Shown piece after piece: positions 35,701-47,700 of a stretch of DNA of 64,000 bases. This DNA comes from Ancylostoma caninum. Its lineage: Eukaryota > Nematoda > Chromadorea > Rhabditida > Ancylostomatidae. The position numbers were made by a program, and so were the translations under genes. Below the pieces are notes generated by a model. The model worked only from the letters and a program-made list of their open reading frames with translations. It was not told the origin of the DNA and made no database searches. Position 1 is the stretch's first letter. Each line of letters opens with the position of its first letter. The stretch covers positions 4,154,001 to 4,218,000 of the forward strand of contig JBAJFG010000611.1 in the NCBI GenBank assembly GCA_037903475.1, written 5' to 3'.

Positions 35701-38700
35701 AGAAGCTTTTGCTATTTCGAGACAGATTTTTTATCTTGCCTACTCAAGAAGAACTTCTGCCTGATTTCTATGTTCACTACGAGCTCTAATGATTGGAGCT
35801 AATGGCATGTCCAGTGTCTTTCACCTAGAATATCTAGACTGTGATCCTCTTTTTTTTTCTTAGAAGCACATATCAGTGAAATTAATAGAGACTTGAGACA
35901 TTTAATTCCTAGCGGGTTTCTTAGATCACATACATTTACAACATTGATAAAGAATCAAACAAAGAATGCGGTCGTACCTGGAAAATTGGCCATCCAAGTG
36001 CTTCGAGCGCACCAATAACTCGCTGGTTAGTATCTCCGTGCGAGGTAACAAAAGCATAGACTATGTGTCCAGACAAGTCAACAGCGAAACCGATACTCAT
36101 AATGATCGAAATCATGGATACTGCGTCCAAATTTACACCCCATAGTGTCATGTAGCCAAAAACACCGATGTTGATCGAGACAATCGAGAGGAAAATGATG
36201 ATCCCTGAACAGTAGAGATGAAAAATGCACGGAGAAGAACAAAAAGTTCAATCTCAAGAAAGAACAGCAATTCACAGGCTTGTTTCATATTATATTGGAG
36301 GAAAAACTGTCCGAAACTATCCTTTAATTAAAAAAGGAATGAAGCAACCTGTAAAACATTTGTGTGGACTCTCTAAGCTATTTCCGGGCATGAAAACAAT
36401 CCGTGACAGTACTAATCTAATGACGTACGTCTTTGAAGGCAGTATCTCACAAGGTCACTGAACGAAAAGCATTTTTGTTCTAGGAGATGCTGAATACAAT
36501 GGAGCATATTATTCCATACTAAATTGCAGTGAAATCTGCTTCTGGACCACTTCATTTGTGGAGAACTCGGTATGTGTATTGAGACATGCCACAAGGAGAC
36601 GATAGGTGCAAATGATCTTCTTTTTAAGCTGCACACCCTCTTGACAGATGTGTTAATGACATCACGGAATCTCCACAAGAGCCGTGCTCAAAAATGGGTC
36701 ATTTCTGCATTTTTACAAATGTTCATGTGGTATGCCGTTGTGATCAACTTCTCCCGAAGATTTCTTTTCAAAATAAAAACCTCGATTCTAAGGTGAGAAA
36801 GGGCAATTAAATTGGAAGAGACGCTTATCGCTACATCTGTAATGAGCATGATATTAAAGTACCATATTAGAGTGTTTTTCAATTTTTCATTTTTCTCATA
36901 CCCGTCTTTAACACATTCGTGACAATGTGCTTAACCGGCCGACACGCGACGACTCAACTCGTGGGATGGCATGTACGACTGTGTACGGATTAGCCAATAT
37001 GAATCTTTCTCGAAGATATGACTTCGGAATGAGCGTGCTCGACCGATCGTGCACGCTGTCGCGAACATGTTAAGACACCGACCGCATTCAACGTAGCATA
37101 CATACATCATGCCGGGAGTGTAAGGTAGCTGTGTTAAACTTTGTTCTGTTTGAACTCGGGCTCCTTTAACGTATGTGTATCTTGGAACTAAAATAGGGCA
37201 AAATCTGAATAACAGTGGAAAGGTCATATTAAACTGGCCTAGTGATAGGATTGCTTAGGATTTGAAAGGGAGCGCCTATCCTGAACCTTTTCAAATCTGA
37301 CAACTATACAGCCAGAATGCCGCTCTAACATTCTAAAACAACGAAACCAAAGCTCATGTTCGGAAGTGGCTGCCTTCTCCATATACCGCAATGCTCCCCG
37401 TAATTGCTTCCAGAAGGAGGAAGCTCTAGCTGCGAACGGAGCACGGTAGCAAAAGAGGGAGGAGGGACGGCTGCGCTCGAAAATAGGCACTGAGCTAGAC
37501 ATGTTGTGGTGCTAGAGCTGTGTTCCTGCACCACAGTCACCGGAAAGAAAGTGCTCCTAGTTCATTTACGTAAAGCAACAAGGACAAATTCGTATCCGCG
37601 TATAGTGAATGTTAGAACCTTACCTGAAGGTAAACTGGGAACCATCAAAAGAGACACAACAGTCATACAAAGCAGTGAGATGACGACGTTGAAAACCATA
37701 GCAGGTAAAATAATTAGATACTGATCAGCAAACGGAAAGGCCTGAATTAAGGAACAAAGTCAAACTTGTTTTACAGACACGAGCGCTTCATATTTTTATT
37801 GGAGCTTGGACGAAATGTTGAAAAGTCGCACCTCATAGTAAACTTCTACATGGAATGGCTGAGCGTCAGCGATCTCTCGCATCAGTTTTGCAGCCAATTT
37901 ATGTTGGTTTGGTTCAACTATATTCTTCAGTGCAATCTGAAATTGGCTCCGAAAAAATGTTATGTCTTGTTATAAAACAATGTATACAGTATCCATTGGC
38001 TAATGAGAAACATACGCAAAATCTAAACGCTTCGATGGCACCAGTGGTTTCGTTGAATTTAATGTCGCTTGCCCACTGCGAGGATCCGCCTGTGTATTTT
38101 AGCCAGGATCTAAACGAGCATTAAGACGATAGTAGAAGACTTTATAAAATTATCGATCAAAACTCCAAATAGAGAAATGCCTTTAGATCCGAAAATAGAA
38201 ATACATGCACGTCGGCACAAACAAGTTGACCATACCTGTGCAAAGCATGTCAAAACCAGAATTCAAGGGAGTTTTATGCGTAAGATTTTGCATTTTCTGA
38301 GGTCTGAGGCGTTATCTCGACCGCTGCAATCGCAGCACGGGAAAATCCGGAAATCCCGAGTCTCAATTAAGAGGTTTGACTGTGATTTAGCAGTTGGGCC
38401 GTCCAGAAGAGTTACAGCGGGGAAATGAAGAGCCGCACTTTTCTATCAGTTACTGCCTTGATAGATTCTCTTCCCAATTATACACTTCTAGCATAGCTTT
38501 TGGCACTTTTCAGCGAAATGACTTCTCTCCTGTTCTGTTCATTTCATTCTGTTTATGCTAGCGTTGTCAGCCCAAGAGAGTACTTCTGGTGAAAATTGAT
38601 TCTGAAAGGGGTACAACGAAGTTCTTAGCGAAAATCAGCATCACGCTGGAATCTTGGGATGGAACGTTTCCGTTTTACTGTCCTAAAGGATGGTGCAAGT

Positions 38701-41700
38701 GCTGTAGCTGATAGTTTCACCCTACAAGGCCACCCTGAAGTATTGTCGGTAAATCATTACCCGGGGAAAAAACTTCGGTGCTCTGTCTAGGTAAGCGACC
38801 TACCCACCCCACTAATTTTACATTGGAAGGGCTGGATTTTTGCGTGAATAGTGAGGTTAGGGATTAAGGTATTTCGTACTCCGACACCGTAAATTTTGAT
38901 GAGTACATAACTAATATTGTTCGTCTTGCTAAATGTAAAGCGAATTTCATTCTAAGAACCTTTGCCACAAGGAATATCAGTCTTATTCCGTTTATTCTGT
39001 ACTATGGTTTGCTTTCTTTAGAGTACTGCTGGATGGTTCAGTCTCCAATAGTCGTAGTTCAATTCAGCAAATCGAAAATGCTCAAAAAAAAATTACGAAA
39101 GGGTATGTATTTGCCCGAGCTGGCATCTTTCATCTCTCATATAAAGATAGACTTCGTTATCTGAAAGCGGGCTCATTAGAATTGAGAAGAAAATTGATGG
39201 ATTGCAATTCACGTGCGCCTGGGGTGAAGCTGAACTGGATTTCGAGCAATTGTTCTGAAAATCAGATTCAATGGGCGTCACATGAGAACATATGTAGTTT
39301 CCTAATGTTGAGAAAAAATCCTCCTCAAGTAAGCATAGTAGCTCATTTGTGCACAGATCTAAGCGTGAACTTTTCAGTTCCCGGGCTGTGATAAACATAA
39401 ACGGTAATTATTGATACAGCTCAAAGCAGCGAAACATTATTTCTGTTTTTTTTTTCAAGTATATACTGAAATACTTTTGCAACGTCTTGGCAATCTTCAA
39501 TGGCTCAGGCGAAAGTGTTCATGTGAATCGACTTATTACACTGCAACTCTGGTGGAATTTACAACAGTAAAGAAAAATGTACTAACCTCAGCTTGTGGTG
39601 CCATAGTTTTGGTGTGTCCTCTACTTCTACATTCAGCTGATCGAGGTAATTAAGGTACTCTAATAGAAAGAACACTGTTCCCTCTCTTCCCAGTGTGTAT
39701 TCCGTGTTCTCAAAGGCGGAGGCGGTAGCCAGAAGTTGTTCCCTAAACGGATTGGTAGTTCGTAGGATCGTGAAAAACTTTTGCTTCGAATCACCTCGTC
39801 TTCGAGCTGATGAGGTCGGGAGGATCGAGGACAGCGACATGAAGTTGAGGCCCAGACTTCCAAAAGGACTTTATGTCCTCGAAGTACTGGGAAATGTAAT
39901 GGTCCTTTGTTACCAGATTGCCAGGATTCAATCCTTCACGGAAGTTGACGCAGCCTAAACGCCTCAATAAGTCGACAGAAACTCTTGCCCACAGCGTCAT
40001 GTCCGGGTAACTTCCTCACCGTAATAGGCCCCTACAATGTATACAAGGAACAATACTGCAGCCACACTTCGCATAGAATTTGTGAGTATGAACGGTCCAT
40101 ATGTCTCTCCCAACCACTTCACGATTCCACTTGGTTCCTTCAAAATTGTTTTTGGATTGGCTGCTAGTGAGAGGAAGTCTAATGTGATGAAAGAAAACCG
40201 ACTTTATTGTGTCCGCTTTGTACAACATGCTGGTAAGCGGGTGGTGGCGTTGCTGAAAAGAGGATAAGAAAGAGCTCCAGCAAGAATTGATGAAAGGCAA
40301 GGCTGGCATTGAAATTTCTGGGCAATTGTGTAATGTCTGTATGCACAATGCTGGATGATAAGCAAAAAAAAATGTTGCAGCAGTACCATTCAAGAAAGTA
40401 TTCGAAAGTGAAACCAAAGGTTTCGCAATTTTAAGATCTTAGATGAGATATTGAGACAAATCACAAACCATGTGCCTTGTCACTTCCTTCTGAGATTGAT
40501 CTTCCCGAATAAAATGAAGCGTCTGGTGAGCTCTCGGGGTACGTTTTTGGCGGTGTTGAGCTTAACGTGTCACTACTATATAAATGGTTACATGCATTGA
40601 GAAAAACAAGATTCTAGAGAATATAGAAAACCTTTTTGTCCTCTGGAATTTCCGAAAATTGGCTGGAAAAACGGTTTCCTCTCTATGGGATTTATTCAAA
40701 TCAGCTATACTGATAGAGCCAACAGTTTTATAGAAGAATAAGCAATGTCGTTTCTGACGTTCCAAATCACCCGAAATCGCCATGAAGCCACAGAAATATG
40801 TTATCTGAAATCATGTTTCTTGTTGCCCAAAATAAAGCATAGCTGCACATTTATATTACACCCCGAGCCAGAGAGCCGCTTCGCGGCGCTCTGCCTTGGA
40901 CCCATGCGCCCCGTTACCTCCGGGCTAGGTAAACTCTGAAAAAGAAAAAACACCACACGAAACGCAGCTTCGCCGCGCTACACGGATGAGAGCGATTTTC
41001 TGCGAAGCTGCATAGCTTTAACACGCTCGAGAAGTTAACTCTTTCATCATGTCCAATACGAAGAACATCTATGTACATGACCTATTCCATGAGTATTCTT
41101 AGCAACACAGGTCTCCGTATGTTCAAATCGTTGTCACTCCTAGGAGCACTGAAAATCCAAATTTTTCGAGCCCAAATACCTTTCAACACAAAACAATTAC
41201 TTAAACATGCTATTCTTGTTTCACAAATATAATATTAAGCGAATGGTTTGTCTCGTTGACAGCCAAATCCCAATTATTTCTATTACTAGACACTTCAGGA
41301 GATGTGCAATAGAAATTTCTCTTCAACTCTTCTGTATTTGGGTGATTCATAGCATGGATTGCGAAATCACATCCGCCTCATCAAAATTTGCCATGTTCTT
41401 TCTTTGAGATCCAGAATATCCTGTTTTGTTTGGATATTGCATGTCCTAAACGAAGATTTCCATGTTGTACACATACATACACCATGGGCGTGACACTGGG
41501 CGTGTCAATTTTCGCAGTTGAGCCGTTGGCGGCGGGCAAAAGAGGTGGGGCAAGGCGTACCGATCAACGACAGCGCCACCTATCATCCCTCGAGAGGCGA
41601 TGGGGGGGGGGGGGGGGTGTGCGCTTTATATAGAGTAAGATTTTGAAAATCGTGGGAAGGCAGTGATGAAGATTTTGGAATGGATTACGTGTGTGACTTA

Positions 41701-44700
41701 TGGCGAAACAAGAAAGGAGAAAAAAAGCGAACAGAAAAGAAAAAAGAATGTTTTTTCCTGTTTTTCTTTCTGCCCTCTCACACTCCTCGTCAGACAAGTA
41801 GGGCTATTAGAAATTTGAAAGCTACTAGGAAAGTGAGCGCCTGAGGTGCTTTATGCCAATGAATATTCATCAATAAAATTCGTGTAGCTCGCATGTTGCT
41901 ACATAGCTGAATACATGGATGCTGGAACAAACAAATCACTCACCTGAAACAAGTAGCAATACGCGACAGATACGCATGCGTAGAGGCAGAACAATTGGAT
42001 GCCGGGTAAATCGGTGATGCAGCCTGAAAAACGCATAATGAGCGGTAATTGCCGTCTGTGGTGAGTCACTACTTTCGTATACGTATGGATTTCGTTGAAA
42101 ACGGATATATCAGTAATCCTCTCTCTCTCAGCATACAGGAGTGGCGCCCAAACAAGAACTCTGTAAGTTCATTTTTGTTATTTTTACTACTTTTCATTTA
42201 ATATACTTTTATTAGTTTTGTTAGTGGCGTAGACCCCACTTTCTTCTCACACCCCCCTCCCTAACGTCCAATTTCTGCGGTCGGCACTCCATTAAAGTTG
42301 TACAGGGTGAGCCATAAATACTGTAAGAAGACTGTTGTTTTGTTCCAAAAGAGCATGTTCTGCCTTGAAGTCATGTTGAATTGGAAGGTTATCTTCGACG
42401 CTTTACCATGAAAGTGCTCAGGAACTTAGGTTTCGTCAGGCTCAGAATTGCGAAAACAATGAATTTTAGGGCGTACTGGTTTTGTCAAGTGGCTCCTCAA
42501 TTGCACAGAACCCAGTCAGGGGTGTTAGTAGGTTTTCACGGTACCCGAGACATAGGCTTGCTCAAAACCCCCTAGGAGTTGGGAATCTTCAGAAAGAAAC
42601 TTCGAAAATAGGAAAAAATTTTTTGCCCAATTCGCATGTGCGGCGAGACCTGCTAATTCATTTGATGACTCAGGCTCTGATTCCAAGCACATGTAGGATA
42701 TTTCTAGACATTTTCGTGTGTTATATTCACAGAGACTTATTGGACATAAATCATGTGGCAGTGTTCCAAATTGCATTGAAAACCTTTTTCCGATTGTTCT
42801 TTTCTTTGTTACCGTATTTTCGGCCCATCCTATATACTTCTATTTGTATCAGGAGTTTTTTTTGTACAACTATTCTGCGCTTCTCAATCAAATCTTTAAT
42901 CTTTATTTTTACCTTATGTAGACAGAATACCATAGTACCATATTCTAATAACGGTCAGACATAAGTTTTGTATGCACAGAGCAGAACCGTGGGGTTTATG
43001 AAGGATGACGCTTTGAAAAGGTTGAGCAACCCAATTTAGCCTGTAGAGTCCGCCAAAGTCATGGGTGCTGCGCCCGCACATTTATTCTTTTTTCACACTC
43101 GCATGCATATGTTGTTCGAGGAATTTTTTGTATTTCCCTATTGCTCGGTTGTGATACGTGTTGGTTACTTCATTTAGGTCGTCTTCCTTCTGTACACAGA
43201 CAATGTCGCGGACGCGGGACTCCGCTCCTCGAATCTGTAGTGGCCGAGAGCACTGCACTGTCGCTCCCTGCGGTCAACGGGTGCTGTCGCGGTAGCCACG
43301 CGCGCCGCTATGGCAGCCTTGGCTGCCTTCCTTCCATAGGCTCCGCCCACTCCCCAGTGCGGCCTATATAAGCGCCATCCTCAGAGCGCGCGCGCACTAC
43401 AACTCAGTCAGTCACTTGCGGCCTTGGATGATGGAAGGAGAGTTCAAGCGGATCGATAGATGATGGAGAGGGAGTTGGTGGACCCTAGAGAACTGCGCAG
43501 TATCGATTGTCTACGATGGTGTGATCAGTTGATTGTTTCGAATGGTATCGATTTGAAACAGGTAAGACTAAAGTTAGTGAAACTCCTGCTGGACTGAAAG
43601 GAGCGGCGCCCCTTGAGCCTTGGCAGCGGCGACAAGGAGCTAGAGGACGCGACCCTCTTAGTCTCCATTCCTTCTGAGTAAGATGAGTACTATCCCTTAG
43701 GTTCCTCCTTTGAGCCCTATAAGTCCCTTCCCAGTAGTAGTAGTAGCAGTAGTGGTAGTATTGTAAGTATCAGCAGTATTAGTAGTAGTATTGTAAGTGT
43801 TGGTAGTATAATAAACTTATATAATTTATCTAGTGTAGTCTTCTCCTCTGTGTTGGGACGTGTTGCCTTAATCGGCCGTAAACCGTCCTAATGCTGCATG
43901 GTAGTAAATCTAATCTACTGGCAGTATAGTCGTGTCGTACCACGGGTGTAAGCCTGCAGGGTAAGGAGCCGTGCGGTTTAAGCACACATAGGTGTACCAT
44001 GGAACGGCGAGGCAAAGGGCCTTGTTCACCTAACACGTGCGGGGCACCACCGAGTCGCAACAGACAACAACTCTCATTTTTTGTTATGGTCCGTTTTATC
44101 AGAGAAGACGAAGAGTTTAGAGAAGGAAACGCGTTAAGAATTGTGATCTGAGGAGAAGCAGATGAAGGGACTGAAAGACACTGCGTTCAACTACAATGGG
44201 TTTCAGCTTATATCTAACTGAATAACAACTGCTCCGCAACTTCTGGAACTACTGGAGGTACAAGCAATAGCATTATCATGAATAAATCGTGGAAATGCTC
44301 TGATACGAAGGGCTATTGATCATTTCGCTCTCAAAGACGGTGCCTAAAGTGAATGCACAGAAAATGAAAAGGTGTAAATATTGAAAAAAGAGTTAACACA
44401 CCTATTGCAAACGACATGATGTCTGTGACATTGGTAATCGTAACAGCTACACCGGCATGGGAGAGTGTTTGTGACATCCTCACAGGAACAGGTTGGTGTT
44501 CGTCTGACTGCTCCCAGCAAGCGCTCATAATGAACATGTCGTCGATTCCGATAGCTGAATAAGAACAGTGACGTCATTACTTCTAACGATTATGGCGAAT
44601 GAATTATCACATGGGAACATGAAGGTCACGACATCAAGTGAAAGAGTCCGAACGAGGTTAAGTTCTTTTTTTTTCTGAGTATTTCTTTTTCGTGACTATT

Positions 44701-47700
44701 TCTGTGCCTTAGACATGCCCTAATCCTGGTCTAGGGACAAGCAGAAAACTGCTTGCTGAGAATTCTTCTGGTGTTTCGGGTAACAGGAGTTCTGCAACAT
44801 TCCACAACAAATTGTCGAGAAAATGTTGTTAGGCTTCACACCAGCTCCTTGATAATAACTGCATCAATCAGAACAGTGGTTTGTTACCATGCTTTTCTTG
44901 GTCTGAGGAAGACCTCCTACAAAAAGAAAATTTTGTTGTCAGATATGAAACTCAGACAACAGTACGAACCTGCTATTATAGGCGAATTTCTCTCCTCCCG
45001 CAAAGAGGACAAATCAGAGCTTTCTTTGGTTCTAGCTTCGCTGTCGGGTTATACCTTTCCCTCTGCGCAGTAGCCAATCCTCACCCCTCGTTATCCGTCT
45101 TTCGCATTTTATCACTACCCCACACCGAAACACCCTTCCCACAGTTTTGGACCCATCCGATAGCCCCCTTCCCACTATGTATTGGCGCCGGTGCTTTCCT
45201 CATCCACCTCTGAGGCTCCTTATCAGGATCGGTCTCACTAAGAAGGCCCTTCACTGGAAGTGTTTCGTTCGTCTTCATCTTCCCCACAAGGGGGCGCCAT
45301 CGCACCTACGTGGTAGTAAAAAACAAAAGGTGTTGCGAAACAATCAATTTAAATTTTGTGTGGAAAGAGGAATGGAAGGGAGGAAATGAGCAGGTAATGT
45401 GTCAAGCTTTGGTGACAGAACACTAGCCGAGATTTCGATGACGATCACGAATGAAAAAGGAAAGAATAATAACAAATGTTATAGGTGTGGTGTTGAAGTA
45501 CGTCTCCGCTCCGCTAAATTACTCGAACTGTGAATTATCCAGATTTCTCACTCCTTCGGATAAAAAAGGAAGTTCGATGCTCAAGTAATTGTTTCATTCG
45601 TATGTTTCAAAGAGTGCTAGCCCGTTGAGTGGAAAAATCAAATACCCCCAACAGATTATTACTTGATATTTTGAAAAGCTCAAATATCCTCCTTCTATAT
45701 AAAGTCTGGTAAGGGTCTAGATTTTTCTGGCGTCAGACCACGAGAGTTCTGCGAAATTTTTTGTGCAGTGCAGTGCATAGACAATGATGGAGGGAGAGAT
45801 GCTCAGACGTCATACGAAAAACCGATTTATGGAGCGAGATGAGACTAGATCCTCGCGGGACCCGCAATTTCGGAATCCTTGCACAGTGACTGTCCTATGC
45901 TGGCGGTCTCACAGCCAACGTACGAGACAGAGATAGCAAGGTTTTAAGGCAACACAATATACGGAGCAGGATAGCCACTGCTCTCCACTCAAAACCAACT
46001 ATTGCACTGCAGATCAGCATCGGTGAGATCCCTCCACACAAGAGGTGACCTGCCACGCGACAAGGCAACCATCAGACCAGTCCAGCCGGGAGCGGCCAGT
46101 GGGAGGCCAGGCTCCGGCTGCCAACAGGCAACCATCAGGCCCCTCCACACATGAGGAGGCCAGGTCCAGGCTGCGAACAGGGCAACCACCAGGTCACTCC
46201 AACCAGGAGGAGGAGTCCAAGTTCCGGCTGCCAACAGGCAACCACCATGACACTCCAGCCAGGAGGAGGAGGCCAAGTCCAGACTGCCAACAGGGCAACC
46301 ATCAGGCCTCTCCACACAGGAGGAGGAGGCCAAGTCCAGACTGCCAACGGGGCAACCATCAGGCCCCTGCACACAGGAGGAGGCCAGGTCCAGGCTGCGA
46401 ACAGGGCAACCACCAGGTCACTCCAACCAGGAGGAGGAGTCCAAGTTCCGGCTGCCAACAGGCAACCACCATGACACTCCAGCCAGGAGGAGGAGGCCAA
46501 GTCCAGACTGCCAACAGGGCAACCATCAGGCCTCTCCACACAGGAGGAGGAGGCCAAGTCCAGACTGCCAACGGGGCAACCATCAGGCCCCTGCACACAG
46601 GAGGAGGAGGCCAGGCCAATAGGGCAATCACCAGGTCACTCCAACCAGGAGGAGGAGGCCAGGTTCCAGCTGCTAACAGGCAACCACCAGGTCACTCCAA
46701 CCAGGAGGAGGAGGCCAGGTTCCAGCTGCTAACAGGCAACCACCAGGTCACTACAACCAGGAGGAGGAGGCCCAACCAGGAGATCAGGAGGAGGAGGCCA
46801 TGCTCCAGCTGCCGACAGGCAACCAAAAGGCCACTCCAACCAGGAGAGGATACTGTGTCGGTTACAGCAAATAGTTGACAGCTACTGGATTCATATAAAG
46901 GATATCCTCAAGCAGAGTTGAGGATGACTAGCCATGATAGGTCCATGGACATTTAAGAAGTGTGGTGACAACAAACGGGGGATGTATCATTGCATCGCAA
47001 AATGGATTTACATGGTGATGTGTGATGAAGAGTGCTCGGAAAAGGCGAGTACAAGAAGTCCGGAGTTGGTCAGCCAGTCTGGTAGAATACACGCAACTCA
47101 TAAGGAGAATTCCATATCCAAACTCAATTAATTAATATTTTCGCTTCTATTTCAATTTCCTATTTATTTCATAGGCGCGAAACTTTTGCACATGCCTCAG
47201 GTGGCTGCCCCACCCCACTTTCTAGCGAACCGTAGGGGCGTTAGTTATTCAAAACAGCCAGGTATCGTCACTCATAATGCACAGTAGGTGCCCGACTCTT
47301 GTTTGAATTTCCAATTATCTAGAATTTCAAGTACCGCGCAATACACCACTCTTTCCGCACATGAGACTTTCCACTCTTGAGCTTAGTACAAGCTACGATG
47401 CTGGGCTAGGACATCGTGCTCCACTCTCCCTATTCTCCTGACCTTTCTCTGCTATAGCTCTCCTATAGATTACTCGATCTTCCCATTTAACTCCTCCTTA
47501 CTAAAGAAGCAATTTTTCGAATGAATTATGCCTTAGTGGGGGGTGTCACGTTCTTCGCCCCATTGTTGTGGGAGAGAATTACTTATCTGCTCAAAAAAAG
47601 CTCTAGTCCCTAATGGTGATTGTTATTATACAGTAGACTGAATAAGTCAGGTGATAAAGTTATGACAGAAATAAAAAGAAATTGATATTTTTAGAAGGAA

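Larger units (their letters stand above)
43204..44062 (+). mobile_element. solo LTR of a retrotransposon, 859 bp
   Basis: Begins TGTCGCGGACG and ends GTCGCAACA (TGT...ACA), with 5-bp direct repeats GACAA on both sides (43199-43203 and 44063-44067). Inside, in order: GC-rich upstream region with CTCCGCCCACTCC, TATA box TATATAA (43365), a likely initiation region (ACTCAGTCAGTCAC, about 43400), a (AGT)n stretch (43735-43808) and the polyadenylation signal AATAAA (43810). No internal domain or second LTR was found, so this is a recombination product. It is antisense in PTR intron 7. Confidence 0.8.

Noticed and set aside
40870..40935. Helitron 3' end (hairpin followed by CTAG)
   Set aside because: The hairpin is about 35 bases from the CTAG, too far, and no second copy was seen in the window.
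42482..42964. 160-codon plus-strand ORF
   Set aside because: Its 3' half is antisense to a recognisable LINE reverse-transcriptase remnant, and it has no domain.
46045..46878. 277-codon plus-strand ORF (and 153-codon minus-strand ORF)
   Set aside because: Entirely tandem repeat with many units a multiple of three. Both strands are open and no domain is present, so it is an artefact of the minisatellite.
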